Source: an uncultured Oscillospiraceae bacterium (GTDB taxonomy: Bacteria; Bacillota; Clostridia; Oscillospirales; Ruminococcaceae). From it: 43,900 nucleotides of DNA. Made by a program: the position numbers and the translations under genes. Location: NCBI GenBank assembly GCA_934232845.1, contig CAKQGD010000007.1, forward strand, positions 1-43,900, given 5' to 3'. The notes beneath the pieces are model-generated. The model was not told the DNA's origin, ran no database searches, and worked only from the letters and a program-made list of their open reading frames with translations. Of this stretch, positions 1 to 8,150 are shown piece by piece; position 1 is the stretch's first letter, and each line of letters begins with the position of its first letter.

Positions 1-158
1 CTTCTGCGGCGGCCCAGAAGCTGCTTTTCCGGGAAGAAAAACAGTTCTTCGGCGGCAGTCCCTTTCGCCCACGGCGGATTCCCGTCCGTGCCGTGCGGTA
101 CTCATGGCGGCCGCGCCTCTACCATTGCGCCGGAAAACCGGCAACAATTTATTCATTT
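1..158 (-). promoter_or_regulatory. Lysine riboswitch (L-box), cut by the window edge
   Basis: Read on the minus strand, the segment carries the conserved lysine-riboswitch core. An AGAGGCGCG block near 112-121 is followed by GAGTA, and a GGCGAAAGGGACTGCCGCCGAAG-like block near 41-67 is followed by a CTGGG element near 8-13. Spacing and order match the L-box as I recall it from Bacillus lysC. It starts just downstream of a good promoter (164-192) and reads leftward out of the window, so the controlled gene is not visible. By family knowledge it would be a lysine or diaminopimelate biosynthesis gene or a lysine transporter. The expression platform is off window, so its mode of action cannot be told. 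Confidence 0.88.
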
Positions 159-163
159 TTGAC

Positions 164-192
164 ATCATAGCACGGTCCCGGAGGAATGTCAA
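164..192 (-). promoter_or_regulatory. Promoter of the lysine riboswitch transcript
   Basis: On the minus strand TTGACA (187-192) and TATGAT (164-169) are separated by 17 bases, a near-perfect housekeeping promoter. Transcription would begin near 157 and enter the riboswitch. It lies downstream of the leu operon terminator, so the riboswitch is a separate transcription unit. Confidence 0.85.
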
Positions 193-234
193 CCTGATTT
201 TTCCGTCTTTTTCAGAAGGATTTTCAGCCCTCTG

Positions 235-280
235 TAAAAAACGGTCCCGCTTTTGCTGCCGAAAAGAAAAGCGGGACCGT
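235..280 (-). terminator. Rho-independent terminator of the leu operon
   Basis: A perfect 14-base inverted repeat (ACGGTCCCGCTTTT at 241-254, its complement at 267-280) is followed on the minus strand by a run of T. It begins 9 bases past the leuB stop codon. Confidence 0.9.
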
Positions 281-288
281 ATTTACCG

Positions 289-1359
289 TCACAGGCGTTC
301 GCAGATCAGGCGGCCCATTTCACGGCAACCCACCGGCGTACAGTCCGGCTGCAGAATATCCGCGCAGCGAAAGCCCTCTGCCAGCGTTTTATCCACGGCA
401 GCCTCGATGGCGCCGGCTTCTTTCGCCATGCCAAAGCTTTGGCGCAGCATCATGGAGGCGGCAAGGATCGTGCCGATGGGGTTGGCTTTGTCCTGCCCCG
501 CAATGTCCGGTGCCGATCCGTGAATGGGCTCGTACAGGCCGCGTGTGCCCTCACCCATGCTCGACGAGGGAATCATGCCGATCGATCCGGTGATCTGGCT
601 GGCCTCATCGGAGAGAATATCCCCGAACAGATTCTCCGTGACGAGCACGTCGAACTGCGACGGATCGCGCACAATCTGCATCGCGGCGTTATCCACATAC
701 AGATGCCGCAGCTCTACATCCGGAAAATCCTCCGCCGTCTCTGTGACGACTCTTCTCCACAGGCGGGAAGTATCCAGCACGTTTGCCTTATCCACCGATG
801 CAACGCGCTTTCTGCGCTTTTGTGCCAGCTTAAAGGCGGCCCGCGCCACGCGCCGAACCTCATGCTCCGAATACGCCATGATATCCACGGCCCGCTGTTC
901 CTCTCCGGCCGTCTCGGTGCGATGTTCGCCGAAATACACTCCGCCGATCAATTCGCGCACCACGATGAAATCCACACCCCTCGCGCAGATATCCGCCCGA
1001 AGGGGGCTGGCCGACGCCAGCGCGGGAAAAATACGCGCCGGGCGAAGATTGGTATACAGCCCCATGCTGCCGCGCAGCTTGAGCAGGCCGCGTTCGGGCC
1101 TCAGTTCGGAAGAAACCGCATCCCATTTCGGCCCGCCGACCGCGCCGAGCAGAACGCTGTCCGAGGCCATGCAGGCCGCAAGACTCTCGTCCGGCAGGGG
1201 AACGCCGTACCGGTCGATGGCACAGCCGCCCATGGGGGCCTCGGTATATTCAAAGGTATGGCCGAATTTTTCCGCGGCGGCGTCGAGCACATTGACGGCC
1301 TGTTCTACAATCTCCGGGCCGATGCCGTCGCCCCGGATCAGCGCGATGTTCTTTTTCAT
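289..1359 (-). CDS. leuB: 3-isopropylmalate dehydrogenase
   Basis: LeuB oxidises and decarboxylates (2R,3S)-3-isopropylmalate with NAD, giving the 2-oxo acid that is transaminated to leucine. The 356-residue protein has the normal length and family landmarks: an N-terminal IALIRGDGIGPEI start, a GAVGGPKW segment, the YEPIHGSAPDIAG substrate and cofactor loop near residues 278-290, and a DNLFGDILSDEAS-type helix (here ENLFGDILSDEAS). The ATG overlaps the leuD stop by 4 bases, indicating translational coupling. It is the last gene of leuA-leuC-leuD-leuB and is followed by a strong terminator. Nothing is missing. Confidence 0.97.
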   Translation of the reverse strand: MKKNIALIRGDGIGPEIVEQAVNVLDAAAEKFGHTFEYTEAPMGGCAIDRYGVPLPDESLAACMASDSVLLGAVGGPKWDAVSSELRPERGLLKLRGSMGLYTNLRPARIFPALASASPLRADICARGVDFIVVRELIGGVYFGEHRTETAGEEQRAVDIMAYSEHEVRRVARAAFKLAQKRRKRVASVDKANVLDTSRLWRRVVTETAEDFPDVELRHLYVDNAAMQIVRDPSQFDVLVTENLFGDILSDEASQITGSIGMIPSSSMGEGTRGLYEPIHGSAPDIAGQDKANPIGTILAASMMLRQSFGMAKEAGAIEAAVDKTLAEGFRCADILQPDCTPVGCREMGRLICERL

Positions 1360-1853
1360 GCGTCTTTCATCCCCTTTTTTACAGAAGCCATCAGGCCGCC
1401 CGCCGCGATCATGTCCTTGATAAACGAAGGAAACGGCTCTGCCCGATAAGTTTTTCCCGTCGTCACGTCGGTGATCACGCCCGTGTCAAAGTCGACCGAG
1501 ACCTCGTCGCCGTCCGCAATACCGTCGCCCGCCTCGGGGCATTCGAGAATCGCAAGGCCGATGTTAATGGCGTTTCGATAAAAGATACGCGCAAAATTCT
1601 TCGCGATCACGCAGGAGATTCCCGCCGCCCGGATCGCCACGGGCGCGTGTTCCCGCGACGAGCCGCAGCCGAAGTTGACGCCCGCGACCAGAATGTCGCC
1701 GGGGCGGCATTTTGCCCCGAATACGGGGTCAATATCCTCCATACAATGGGCCGCAAGCTCTTTTTCATCCTGTGTGGCGAGATACCGCGCGGGAATAATC
1801 ACGTCGGTATCCACATGGTCGCCGTATTTATGCGCTGTTCCGTGTGCATTCAT
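1356..1853 (-). CDS. leuD: 3-isopropylmalate dehydratase, small subunit
   Basis: LeuD is the swivelling-domain subunit of the LeuCD isomerase that converts 2-isopropylmalate to 3-isopropylmalate. The 165-residue protein matches the short clostridial/archaeal form. It shows GDHVDTDVIIPARYL near the N-terminus and the substrate-loop motif NFGCGSSREHAP near residues 60-71. It overlaps leuC upstream and leuB downstream by 4 bases each, so the three are probably translated in series at balanced levels. Confidence 0.96.
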   Translation of the reverse strand: MNAHGTAHKYGDHVDTDVIIPARYLATQDEKELAAHCMEDIDPVFGAKCRPGDILVAGVNFGCGSSREHAPVAIRAAGISCVIAKNFARIFYRNAINIGLAILECPEAGDGIADGDEVSVDFDTGVITDVTTGKTYRAEPFPSFIKDMIAAGGLMASVKKGMKDA

Positions 1854-3118
1854 TTTTCACAGACCTCCTCGGGATGACAGATATGACCGGCGACGCCGCT
1901 TGCCGCCGCGACGGCCGGAGACGCCAGATAGACCTCGCTTTCCACATGGCCCATGCGGCCGACAAAGTTTCGGTTCGTGGTGGAAACGCACCTCTCCCCC
2001 GCCGCAAGAATGCCCATATAGCCGCCGAGACACGGCCCGCAGGTCGGCGTCGAGACGATGCAGCCCGCGTCGAGAAAAATTTCCGTATAGCCCAGCTTTA
2101 TGCAGTCGCGGTAGACCGTCTGCGTCGCCGGAATCACGATGCCCCTCACGTCCGGGACGAGATGACGGCCTTTTAAAACGGCGGCGGCCGCGGCCATATC
2201 CGCGAGCTGGCCGTTGGTGCATGAGCCGATCACGATCTGGTCGATCGCAATCTCGTTTCCCTCCCGCGCGCTGCGGGCGTTTTCAGGCAGATGCGGCCAC
2301 GCCACGGTACAGTCGACTTCGGAAAGATCGATGGTTACGGTCTCGGTGTATTCGGCGTCTGCATCCGCCTCATAAGCAGTCCACGGACGGTTCACCCGGC
2401 CGGAAACATAAGCCCGCGTGACGTCGTCCACCGGGAAGATGCCGTTTTTTGCGCCGGCCTCGATCGCCATGTTGGAAATCGTCAGCCTGTCGTAGATCGT
2501 CAGCTGGGAAACGCCGGGGCCGGTGAATTCCAGAGACTGATAGCGTGCGCCGTCCACGCCGATCTTGCCGATCAGGGTGAGGATCACATCCTTGCCGCTG
2601 ACATAGGGACGCAGCTTTCCGGTCAATTCCACCCGGATGGCAGAGGGTACTTTAAACCACGTCCGGCCGACCGCCATCGCCGCGCCCATGTCGGTCGAGC
2701 CCACACCCGTGGCAAACGCACCCAGCGCACCATATGTGCAGGTATGGGAATCCGCGCCGATCACAGCCTCGCCCGGCGCGACAAGTCCCTGCTCCGGCAG
2801 CAGCGCATGCTCGATCCCCATCGTGCCGACGTCGTAAAAATGCTCTACGTCAAAGCGCTTGGCAAAGGTGCGGCACTGTTTGCACTGGGTCGCCGCCTTG
2901 ATGTCCTTATTCGGCGTGAAATGATCCATCACAAGCGCGATACGCTTTCTGTCAAAGATGCGGTCAAAGCCCGCCGTTTCAAATTCGTTGATCGCAACCG
3001 GCGTTGTGATGTCGTTGCCCAGCACCAGATCGAGATTGGCCTTTATCAGCTGCCCCGGCCGGACGGATTCCAGTCCGGCGTGGGCGGCAAGAATTTTCTG
3101 CGTCATTGTCATACCCAT
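1850..3118 (-). CDS. leuC: 3-isopropylmalate dehydratase, large subunit
   Basis: LeuC is the 4Fe-4S aconitase-family subunit of isopropylmalate isomerase. The expected features are present: an N-terminal MTMTQKILA(A)H segment, GADSHTCTYGALGAFATGVGSTD in the middle, the IGSCTNG cysteine motif, and PTCGPCLGGYMG near the C-terminus, giving three cluster cysteines (one in SCTNG, two in TCGPC). I chose the ATG at 3118 (422 residues). The upstream in-frame ATG at 3148 lies within the leuA tail and has no binding site, while AAGGAGG precedes 3118 by about 13 bases. The gap to leuA is 7 bases. The family covers both leuC and hacA-like enzymes, and the leu context decides for leuC. Confidence 0.96.
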   Translation of the reverse strand: MGMTMTQKILAAHAGLESVRPGQLIKANLDLVLGNDITTPVAINEFETAGFDRIFDRKRIALVMDHFTPNKDIKAATQCKQCRTFAKRFDVEHFYDVGTMGIEHALLPEQGLVAPGEAVIGADSHTCTYGALGAFATGVGSTDMGAAMAVGRTWFKVPSAIRVELTGKLRPYVSGKDVILTLIGKIGVDGARYQSLEFTGPGVSQLTIYDRLTISNMAIEAGAKNGIFPVDDVTRAYVSGRVNRPWTAYEADADAEYTETVTIDLSEVDCTVAWPHLPENARSAREGNEIAIDQIVIGSCTNGQLADMAAAAAVLKGRHLVPDVRGIVIPATQTVYRDCIKLGYTEIFLDAGCIVSTPTCGPCLGGYMGILAAGERCVSTTNRNFVGRMGHVESEVYLASPAVAAASGVAGHICHPEEVCEK

Positions 3119-3125
3119 AGTACAC

Positions 3126-4655
3126 TCACGGCCTCCTTGTATTTTCACGGCGTTCGAGAATCTTATTTACGCCGTTGACGTACGCGCGCAGGGACGATTC
3201 GATAATATCCGTCGAAAGTCCGCTGCCGGTACAGATCATTCCGTCCTCGGCGGACAGCTTGACAACCGCCTCGCCGACCGCGTCCTCGCCGTCCGTGACG
3301 GCGTTTAGGCTGAAGCTTTCCAGTCTGAGTTCCATACCCAGCATCCGGTTGATCGCTTTGAACGAAGCGTCCAGAGGGCCGGATCCGGCCGAAACCTCCT
3401 GCAGAGTCTGCCCGTCTTTTTCCATCTCGATATACGAGGTGTTCGGCACGCCGCTGCCCGTGTTGACCACATAGCGCACAAGCGTGCATTCCTCGGGGGC
3501 GGCGCCGCCGCGCCGGTTGAGCACCAACGCCTCCAGATCGGAACCGGTGATGTTTTTCTTTCTGTCCGCCAGCGCCTTAAACCGGGCGAATACATCCTCC
3601 AGCGCTTCGTCGGTCAGCTCGTATCCCATCGAGGTGAGTCTCTCGCGCAGCGCGTGCTTGCCGGAATGCTTTCCGAGCACCATCGTGCTTCTCGGCACGC
3701 CCACATCCGAAGAGCGCATGATTTCGTACGTCTGGGTGTTGGCGATCATGCCGTGCTGGTGGATTCCGGATTCGTGCGCAAAGGCGTTTGCGCCGACAAT
3801 CGCCTTCGTCGGCGGCACGGGCACGCCGGTAATGCTGCTCAAGAGCTTGCTGCTGCGGTAAATCTGCTTGGTGTCGATTCCCGTCTCGGCTTTGTAAATG
3901 TCGCGCCGCGTGGAAAGCGCCATGACGACCTCCTCAAGGCTCGCGTTTCCGGCGCGCTCGCCAATGCCGTTGACGGTGCACTCGATCTGCGCCGCGCCCG
4001 CTGCGACGCACGCGAGAGAATTGGCCACCGCCATGCCGAGGTCGTCGTGGCAATGCACGGAAAATTCCACGTTCCCCGCGCCTTCGACGTGTTCGCGCAG
4101 GTAAGCGATCAGCCGCGCCATCTCCTCCGGGGTCGAGTAGCCTACGGTGTCCGGCACGTTGAGCACCGTTGCTCCCGCCGCAGCGGCATTGGTGTAGCAC
4201 TGCGCGAGAAACGGCCATTCGGAGCGCGAGGCATCCTCGGCGGAAAATTCGATGTCGGCACATTTTTCTTTGGCGTAGGCGACCATCTCCGAGATGCGGC
4301 GCAGCACCTCCTCCGGCGTCATCTGCAGCTTGTATTTCATATGGATGTCACTCGTGGCCAAAAACACATGGATCCGCGGATGACGGGCGTCCTTGACCGC
4401 ATCCCACGCCGCATCGATATCGTTTTTCGCGGCACGCGCAAGGCTTGCCACCGTGCACCGCGACACCGCTGCGGAAATCGCCTGCACGCTCTTAAAATCC
4501 ATGGGCGAAGCGATGGCAAAGCCCGCCTCAATCACATCCACACCGAGGCGCTCAAGCTGCTTGGCCATCTCGATCTTTTCCGAAAGGTTCATGCTGCAGC
4601 CGGGGGACTGCTCACCGTCACGCAGCGTGGTGTCGAAAATCTTAATGCGCTTCAT
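3126..4655 (-). CDS. leuA: 2-isopropylmalate synthase
   Basis: LeuA condenses acetyl-CoA with 2-oxoisovalerate, the committed step to leucine. The 509-residue protein has the HMGL-like TIM barrel with DTTLRDGEQSPG at residues 6-17, metal-binding HCHDD near residue 200 and NGIGERAGNA. A C-terminal LeuA allosteric domain makes leucine feedback inhibition likely. The start is the ATG at 4655, preceded by GAGGAAAAGAAA. The longer open frame to 4808 runs back through the T-box terminator and is not coding. It is the first gene of the operon. Confidence 0.96.
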   Translation of the reverse strand: MKRIKIFDTTLRDGEQSPGCSMNLSEKIEMAKQLERLGVDVIEAGFAIASPMDFKSVQAISAAVSRCTVASLARAAKNDIDAAWDAVKDARHPRIHVFLATSDIHMKYKLQMTPEEVLRRISEMVAYAKEKCADIEFSAEDASRSEWPFLAQCYTNAAAAGATVLNVPDTVGYSTPEEMARLIAYLREHVEGAGNVEFSVHCHDDLGMAVANSLACVAAGAAQIECTVNGIGERAGNASLEEVVMALSTRRDIYKAETGIDTKQIYRSSKLLSSITGVPVPPTKAIVGANAFAHESGIHQHGMIANTQTYEIMRSSDVGVPRSTMVLGKHSGKHALRERLTSMGYELTDEALEDVFARFKALADRKKNITGSDLEALVLNRRGGAAPEECTLVRYVVNTGSGVPNTSYIEMEKDGQTLQEVSAGSGPLDASFKAINRMLGMELRLESFSLNAVTDGEDAVGEAVVKLSAEDGMICTGSGLSTDIIESSLRAYVNGVNKILERRENTRRP

Positions 4656-4674
4656 TTTCTTTTCCTCCAAAATA

Positions 4675-4989
4675 AAAATGCAACAAAAAAAGCTCTCGTC
4701 TCTTCTTTCAAAAGAGACGAGAGCCGTCATGCTCCCGCGGTACCACTCTGATTGGCGCCTTTTAAAAAGCGCCCGCTCTGTCGGCATCGGTTCGGCCTTA
4801 AAAACCAAACGAATTCCGCCTCTGTGATAACGGTGAGGAACCCGTTCCGACCTAACCCGCAGGCTCAGCCGGACTACTCAAGGGCCAGTACACCCCAACC
4901 TCGGCATTGCCTCGCACCGCCCGGCAACTCTCTGCAGCCTTGAAAAAGGGCTTTTTCCCTGTCATCGTATTTCCTGTAAGAATTCAACT
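4675..4989 (-). promoter_or_regulatory. T-box leader of the leu operon, with intrinsic terminator
   Basis: On the minus strand the antiterminator signature AGAGTGGTACCGCGG lies at 4735-4749. A terminator follows: GCTCTCGTCTCTT at 4692-4704 pairs with 4712-4724, then a run of A on the plus strand (T on the minus) at 4683-4691. Upstream is a typical stem I with a GCAGAGAG block and a GGTGCGAG block. T-boxes bind uncharged tRNA, so leuA-leuC-leuD-leuB should be transcribed through when leucyl-tRNA is scarce. I could not fix the specifier codon. A CTG (Leu) triplet at 4886-4888 is a candidate only. Confidence 0.9.
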
Positions 4990-4995
4990 GCTTGC

Positions 4996-5024
4996 AGTAT
5001 ACAGGATTCGTTTTCGGTTGTCAA
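4996..5024 (-). promoter_or_regulatory. Promoter of the leu operon
   Basis: TTGACA (minus strand, 5019-5024) and TATACT (4996-5001) are 17 bases apart. The start of transcription would be near 4989, right before the T-box stem I. Confidence 0.87.
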
Positions 5025-5104
5025 CGCCTTTCTTCGTTTTTTCATACGATGCGCGGCGCGTTTTTTTGTAAAAATCGCTGCTGCCCGTCTTTTTTTCATA
5101 GGCG

Positions 5105-5135
5105 AAGCAAAAACGCCGCCCGGCCGGGCGGCGCT
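5105..5135 (-). terminator. Terminator after the metallo-hydrolase gene
   Basis: A GC-only palindrome (5114-5133, CGCCGCCC and GGGCGGCG arms) is followed on the minus strand by TTTTTGC. It begins about 25 bases past the stop codon of the gene at 5160. Confidence 0.85.
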
Positions 5136-5159
5136 TTGGATGCGTTTGCTTTTCTTCTT

Positions 5160-6755
5160 TTATCTGTCCCACTTATCGCAGAGCGAATCGATCTGCGAAG
5201 CGAAACGGGCGAGGTCCTTGTTGGCGCCCCCGCGGTTATGCTCGATCACGGTAAGCAGACGGCGTCCGGCAGCCATCAGACGCGTGAACATCGTCTCGGC
5301 GCGCTCGGCGGCATAGGACTTCTTAATCGCAACGGGCTGTGCCTCATACTCCACCGCACCGGTCAGCAGATCGACGCGCGTGCCCGAATACGGCGCATAT
5401 GCGTCGTAGCCTTTGTCGTTCAGTTCCTCGGTAAAGGCCTTGCACACCTCGTCGTCGCCGTGTACGACAAAAACCTTCTGCGGCTTCTTTTCAAAGCTCT
5501 CGATCCAACGAAGCAGCCCATCGTGGTCGGCGTGTCCGCTGATACCCGTCAGCGTCGCGATTTCGGCCTTGACGTCGATCGTTTCACCGAAAAGCCGCAC
5601 CGACTGCGCGCCGTCCACAATGGCGCGGCCGGTCGTGTTGACGGCCTGATAGCCGACGAACAGGATGGTGCTCTCCTTTTTCCAGAGGTTATGCTTGAGG
5701 TGGTGCTTGATGCGGCCCGCCTCGCACATGCCGCTTGCGGAGATAATGACCTTGGGCGTGGTGTCAAAGTTGATCGCGCGCGATTCATCGGAGGTAACCG
5801 CAAGCTTCAGCCCCTCAAAGGCGATGGGGTTTTCCCCGCTACGGATGACCGCCAGCGTATCCTCATCGTAGCATTCCATGCCGTTTTCGTGGAAAATATT
5901 CGTCGCCTCAATGGCGAGCGGACTATCGACCCAGACGGTATAGTTGTGTCCCGTGACGAGGCGCTCGTTATGGATCTGGCGCAGGAAATAGAGCATCTCC
6001 TGCGTGCGGCCCACCGCAAAGGACGGAATTACCAGATTGCCGCCGCGGTCAAAGGTGCGCTGCATGATCGCGGCAAGCTCCTTGACATAGTCTGGACGCG
6101 TCATTCCGTGGTTACGGTTTCCGTAAGTGGATTCGATCAGCACATAATCCGCGTCCGTCGGATAGCTGGGGTCGCGGATCAGCGGCTGATGAAGGTTGCC
6201 GATATCTCCGGAGAAAACGATTTTTTTCGTTTCACCCTCCTCGGTGACCCAGACCTCGATGGACGCAGAGCCCAGCAAATGGCCCGCGTCGATGAAACGC
6301 GCCTCAATGCCGGGAAAGATCTCGAATTTTTGGTTGTACGGATGCCCGCAGAACAACTTGATCGCAGCCTCGGCGTCCTCCATGGTATACAGGGGAACGT
6401 AGTCGGGTCTGCCGGCACGCTTGGCCTTGCGGTTGCGCCACTCTGCTTCAAACTCCTGAATATGCGCGGAGTCGAGCAGCATCACATTGCATAAATCGCT
6501 GGTAGCCTCCGTCGCATGGATCTTGCCGGAGAAGCCGTTTTTTGCCAGCATGGGCAGCATTCCGGAATGGTCGATATGCGCGTGTGTCAGCAGTACGCAG
6601 TCAACCGCGTTCGCCCCGATGGGCAGCTGCTGGTTCTCAAAGCGGTCAACGCCCTGCTCCATGCCGCAGTCGATGACAATGTTTTTTCCGCAGGCGCTTA
6701 AGTAGTAACAGCTTCCCGTTACCTCATGCGTCGCGCCCAGAAAAGTCAGCTTCAT
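5160..6755 (-). CDS. Beta-CASP metallo-beta-lactamase-fold RNA hydrolase
   Basis: The 531-residue protein belongs to the CPSF/RNase-J-like branch of the metallo-beta-lactamase fold, cytoplasmic zinc-dependent nucleases acting on RNA. It has the HxHxDH zinc motif (THAHIDHSG, His58-His63), a beta-CASP insertion with the GNLVIPSFAVGRTQE and SGMCEAGRIKHHLKHNLW segments, and a C-terminal SGHADHDGLLRW motif in the RNA-specificity (RMMBL) region. A roughly 75-residue tail beyond the usual core ends in SQIDSLCDKWDR, with no family I recognise. The start at 6755 has AAGGAGG 8-9 bases upstream. It is a single-gene transcription unit with its own promoter and terminator. RNA target and exo- versus endonuclease activity cannot be told from sequence. 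Confidence 0.88.
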   Translation of the reverse strand: MKLTFLGATHEVTGSCYYLSACGKNIVIDCGMEQGVDRFENQQLPIGANAVDCVLLTHAHIDHSGMLPMLAKNGFSGKIHATEATSDLCNVMLLDSAHIQEFEAEWRNRKAKRAGRPDYVPLYTMEDAEAAIKLFCGHPYNQKFEIFPGIEARFIDAGHLLGSASIEVWVTEEGETKKIVFSGDIGNLHQPLIRDPSYPTDADYVLIESTYGNRNHGMTRPDYVKELAAIMQRTFDRGGNLVIPSFAVGRTQEMLYFLRQIHNERLVTGHNYTVWVDSPLAIEATNIFHENGMECYDEDTLAVIRSGENPIAFEGLKLAVTSDESRAINFDTTPKVIISASGMCEAGRIKHHLKHNLWKKESTILFVGYQAVNTTGRAIVDGAQSVRLFGETIDVKAEIATLTGISGHADHDGLLRWIESFEKKPQKVFVVHGDDEVCKAFTEELNDKGYDAYAPYSGTRVDLLTGAVEYEAQPVAIKKSYAAERAETMFTRLMAAGRRLLTVIEHNRGGANKDLARFASQIDSLCDKWDR

Positions 6756-6784
6756 GGATCGGCCTCCTTGCCTTCGTTTTTTTT

Positions 6785-6813
6785 ATTATACCTCTTCAGA
6801 CGAAATTTGTCAG
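6785..6813 (-). promoter_or_regulatory. Promoter of the metallo-hydrolase gene
   Basis: Minus strand CTGACA (6808-6813), a 17-base spacer and a perfect TATAAT (6785-6790). Confidence 0.8.
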
Positions 6814-6844
6814 CACCGAAAAGAAAATACTTTGTGAACGGGCC

Positions 6845-6873
6845 TTGCATCCCGCGCCTTTCTGCGCTATTCT
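6845..6873 (+). promoter_or_regulatory. Promoter of dinB
   Basis: TTGCAT (6845-6850), a 17-base spacer and TATTCT (6868-6873). The start point would fall on the candidate SOS box. Confidence 0.6.
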
Positions 6874-6879
6874 AATAAG

Positions 6880-6891
6880 AAACAAGTGTTC
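6880..6891 (+). promoter_or_regulatory. Possible LexA (SOS) box before dinB
   Basis: AAACAAGTGTTC differs from the Gram-positive LexA core GAACnnnnGTTC only at its first base. It sits right after the -10 hexamer, where a repressor would block initiation. This fits known SOS control of Y-family polymerases but rests on one imperfect site. Confidence 0.45.
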
Positions 6892-6914
6892 TTTTCAGGA
6901 AGGGGGCGCCGCCC

Positions 6915-8150
6915 TTGGACCGCGCCGTGCTGCACTGCGACTGCAACAGCTTTTTCGCGTCGGTTGAGACCGTTCTCAACCCGTCTTTGGCCGCCGGGCC
7001 TATGGCCGTCTGCGGCGATCCCAAAAGCCGCCACGGCATCATTCTCGCGAAAAACGAGGCCGCGAAACACTGCGGCATTCAAACCGCGGAAACCATCTGG
7101 CAGGCACGGCGAAAATGTCCCGGGCTGGTGCTCGTCGCGCCGCACCGAGAGGCTTACAGCGAATATTCGCGCCGGGTCAACGCCATTTACGGCCGCTACA
7201 CCGATCTGGTAGAGCCGTTCGGCATCGATGAGTCTTGGCTCGATGTGACCGGATCGGCGCATCTGTTCGGCACGCCCGAAGAAATCGCCGACCGCCTGCG
7301 GCACGAGGTGCAGGCAAAAACCGGTCTGACCATCTCGGTCGGCGTTTCTTTCAATAAGGTATTCGCCAAGCTCGGCTCCGACTACAAAAAGCCGAACGCC
7401 ACCACCGTCATCCGCAGAGAAGACGTTCCCCGCATCGTGTGGCCGCTGCCCGTGTCGGCGCTTCTCTACGTCGGCGGCGCGTCGGAAAAGGTGCTGCGCT
7501 CGCTCTATATCGAGACGATCGGCCAGCTCGCGGCAGCAGACCGCCCGCTTTTGTCCCACCGGCTGGGGCGTCTCGGCGAGACGCTGCACGACTACGCGAA
7601 CGGACTGGACGACTCCCCCGTGCGCCCGGCGGGAGAACCCCGCGAGGTGAAATCCGTCGGCAACGGAATCACCTTTCGGCGGGATCTCGTCGGAGAGGCG
7701 GACGTGCGCGTCGGCGTCGCCGTGCTCTGCGACGAGGTGGCAGGCCGCCTGCGGCGGCACGGCTTCTGCTGCCGCACCGTACAGCTTGCGGTAAAAGATT
7801 CTGCGCTGCACACGACGGGACGGCAGCACACGCTCGACCGCCCGACTTCACTCGAAAGCGAACTCCTTTCTGCCTGTATGGAACTGTACCGCAGCTTTTG
7901 GGAGCCGCAAAAGCCCGTGCGGATGCTGACCGTCACCGCGATGAATCTGCTGCCCGCCGGGGCCGAATACGAAGAACAGGTCAGCCTGTTCGGCGCATCG
8001 GTCGAGGAGAGGGAAAAACGGCGGCGTCTGGAACGCGCCGTCGACACCATGCGGACAAAATACGGCCGCGGCACGCTCACCTCGGGCGCGGTGCTGGCCA
8101 GTGACTTTCTCGGGGAATCCCCCGATGACGCAAAGGAGAAACCGACATGA
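6915..8150 (+). CDS. dinB: DNA polymerase IV (Y-family, DinB)
   Basis: Pol IV is a low-fidelity translesion polymerase. The 411-residue protein shows the Y-family order. The N-terminal HCDCNSFFASVE block carries the first catalytic acid, the palm motif FGIDESWLDVTGS (near residues 105-117) carries the Asp-Glu pair, TISVGVSFNKVFAKLGSDYKKP follows, then the thumb and a little-finger domain. The apparent start is TTG at 6915 with AGGAAGGGGG just upstream. No in-frame ATG exists early enough to keep the first catalytic block. Its stop overlaps the next gene by 4 bases (ATGA). A possible LexA box lies in the promoter. The C-terminus has no obvious clamp-binding QxxLF beyond QVSLFGAS near residue 356, which may be it. 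Confidence 0.93.
   Translation: MDRAVLHCDCNSFFASVETVLNPSLAAGPMAVCGDPKSRHGIILAKNEAAKHCGIQTAETIWQARRKCPGLVLVAPHREAYSEYSRRVNAIYGRYTDLVEPFGIDESWLDVTGSAHLFGTPEEIADRLRHEVQAKTGLTISVGVSFNKVFAKLGSDYKKPNATTVIRREDVPRIVWPLPVSALLYVGGASEKVLRSLYIETIGQLAAADRPLLSHRLGRLGETLHDYANGLDDSPVRPAGEPREVKSVGNGITFRRDLVGEADVRVGVAVLCDEVAGRLRRHGFCCRTVQLAVKDSALHTTGRQHTLDRPTSLESELLSACMELYRSFWEPQKPVRMLTVTAMNLLPAGAEYEEQVSLFGASVEEREKRRRLERAVDTMRTKYGRGTLTSGAVLASDFLGESPDDAKEKPT

Noticed and set aside
253..1449. Long plus-strand open frame opposite leuB
   Set aside because: It is the antisense shadow of leuB/leuD. High GC content keeps the opposite frames open, and no ribosome binding site or family similarity is present. Similar shadows opposite leuC, leuA, potD, nupP and others were dropped too.
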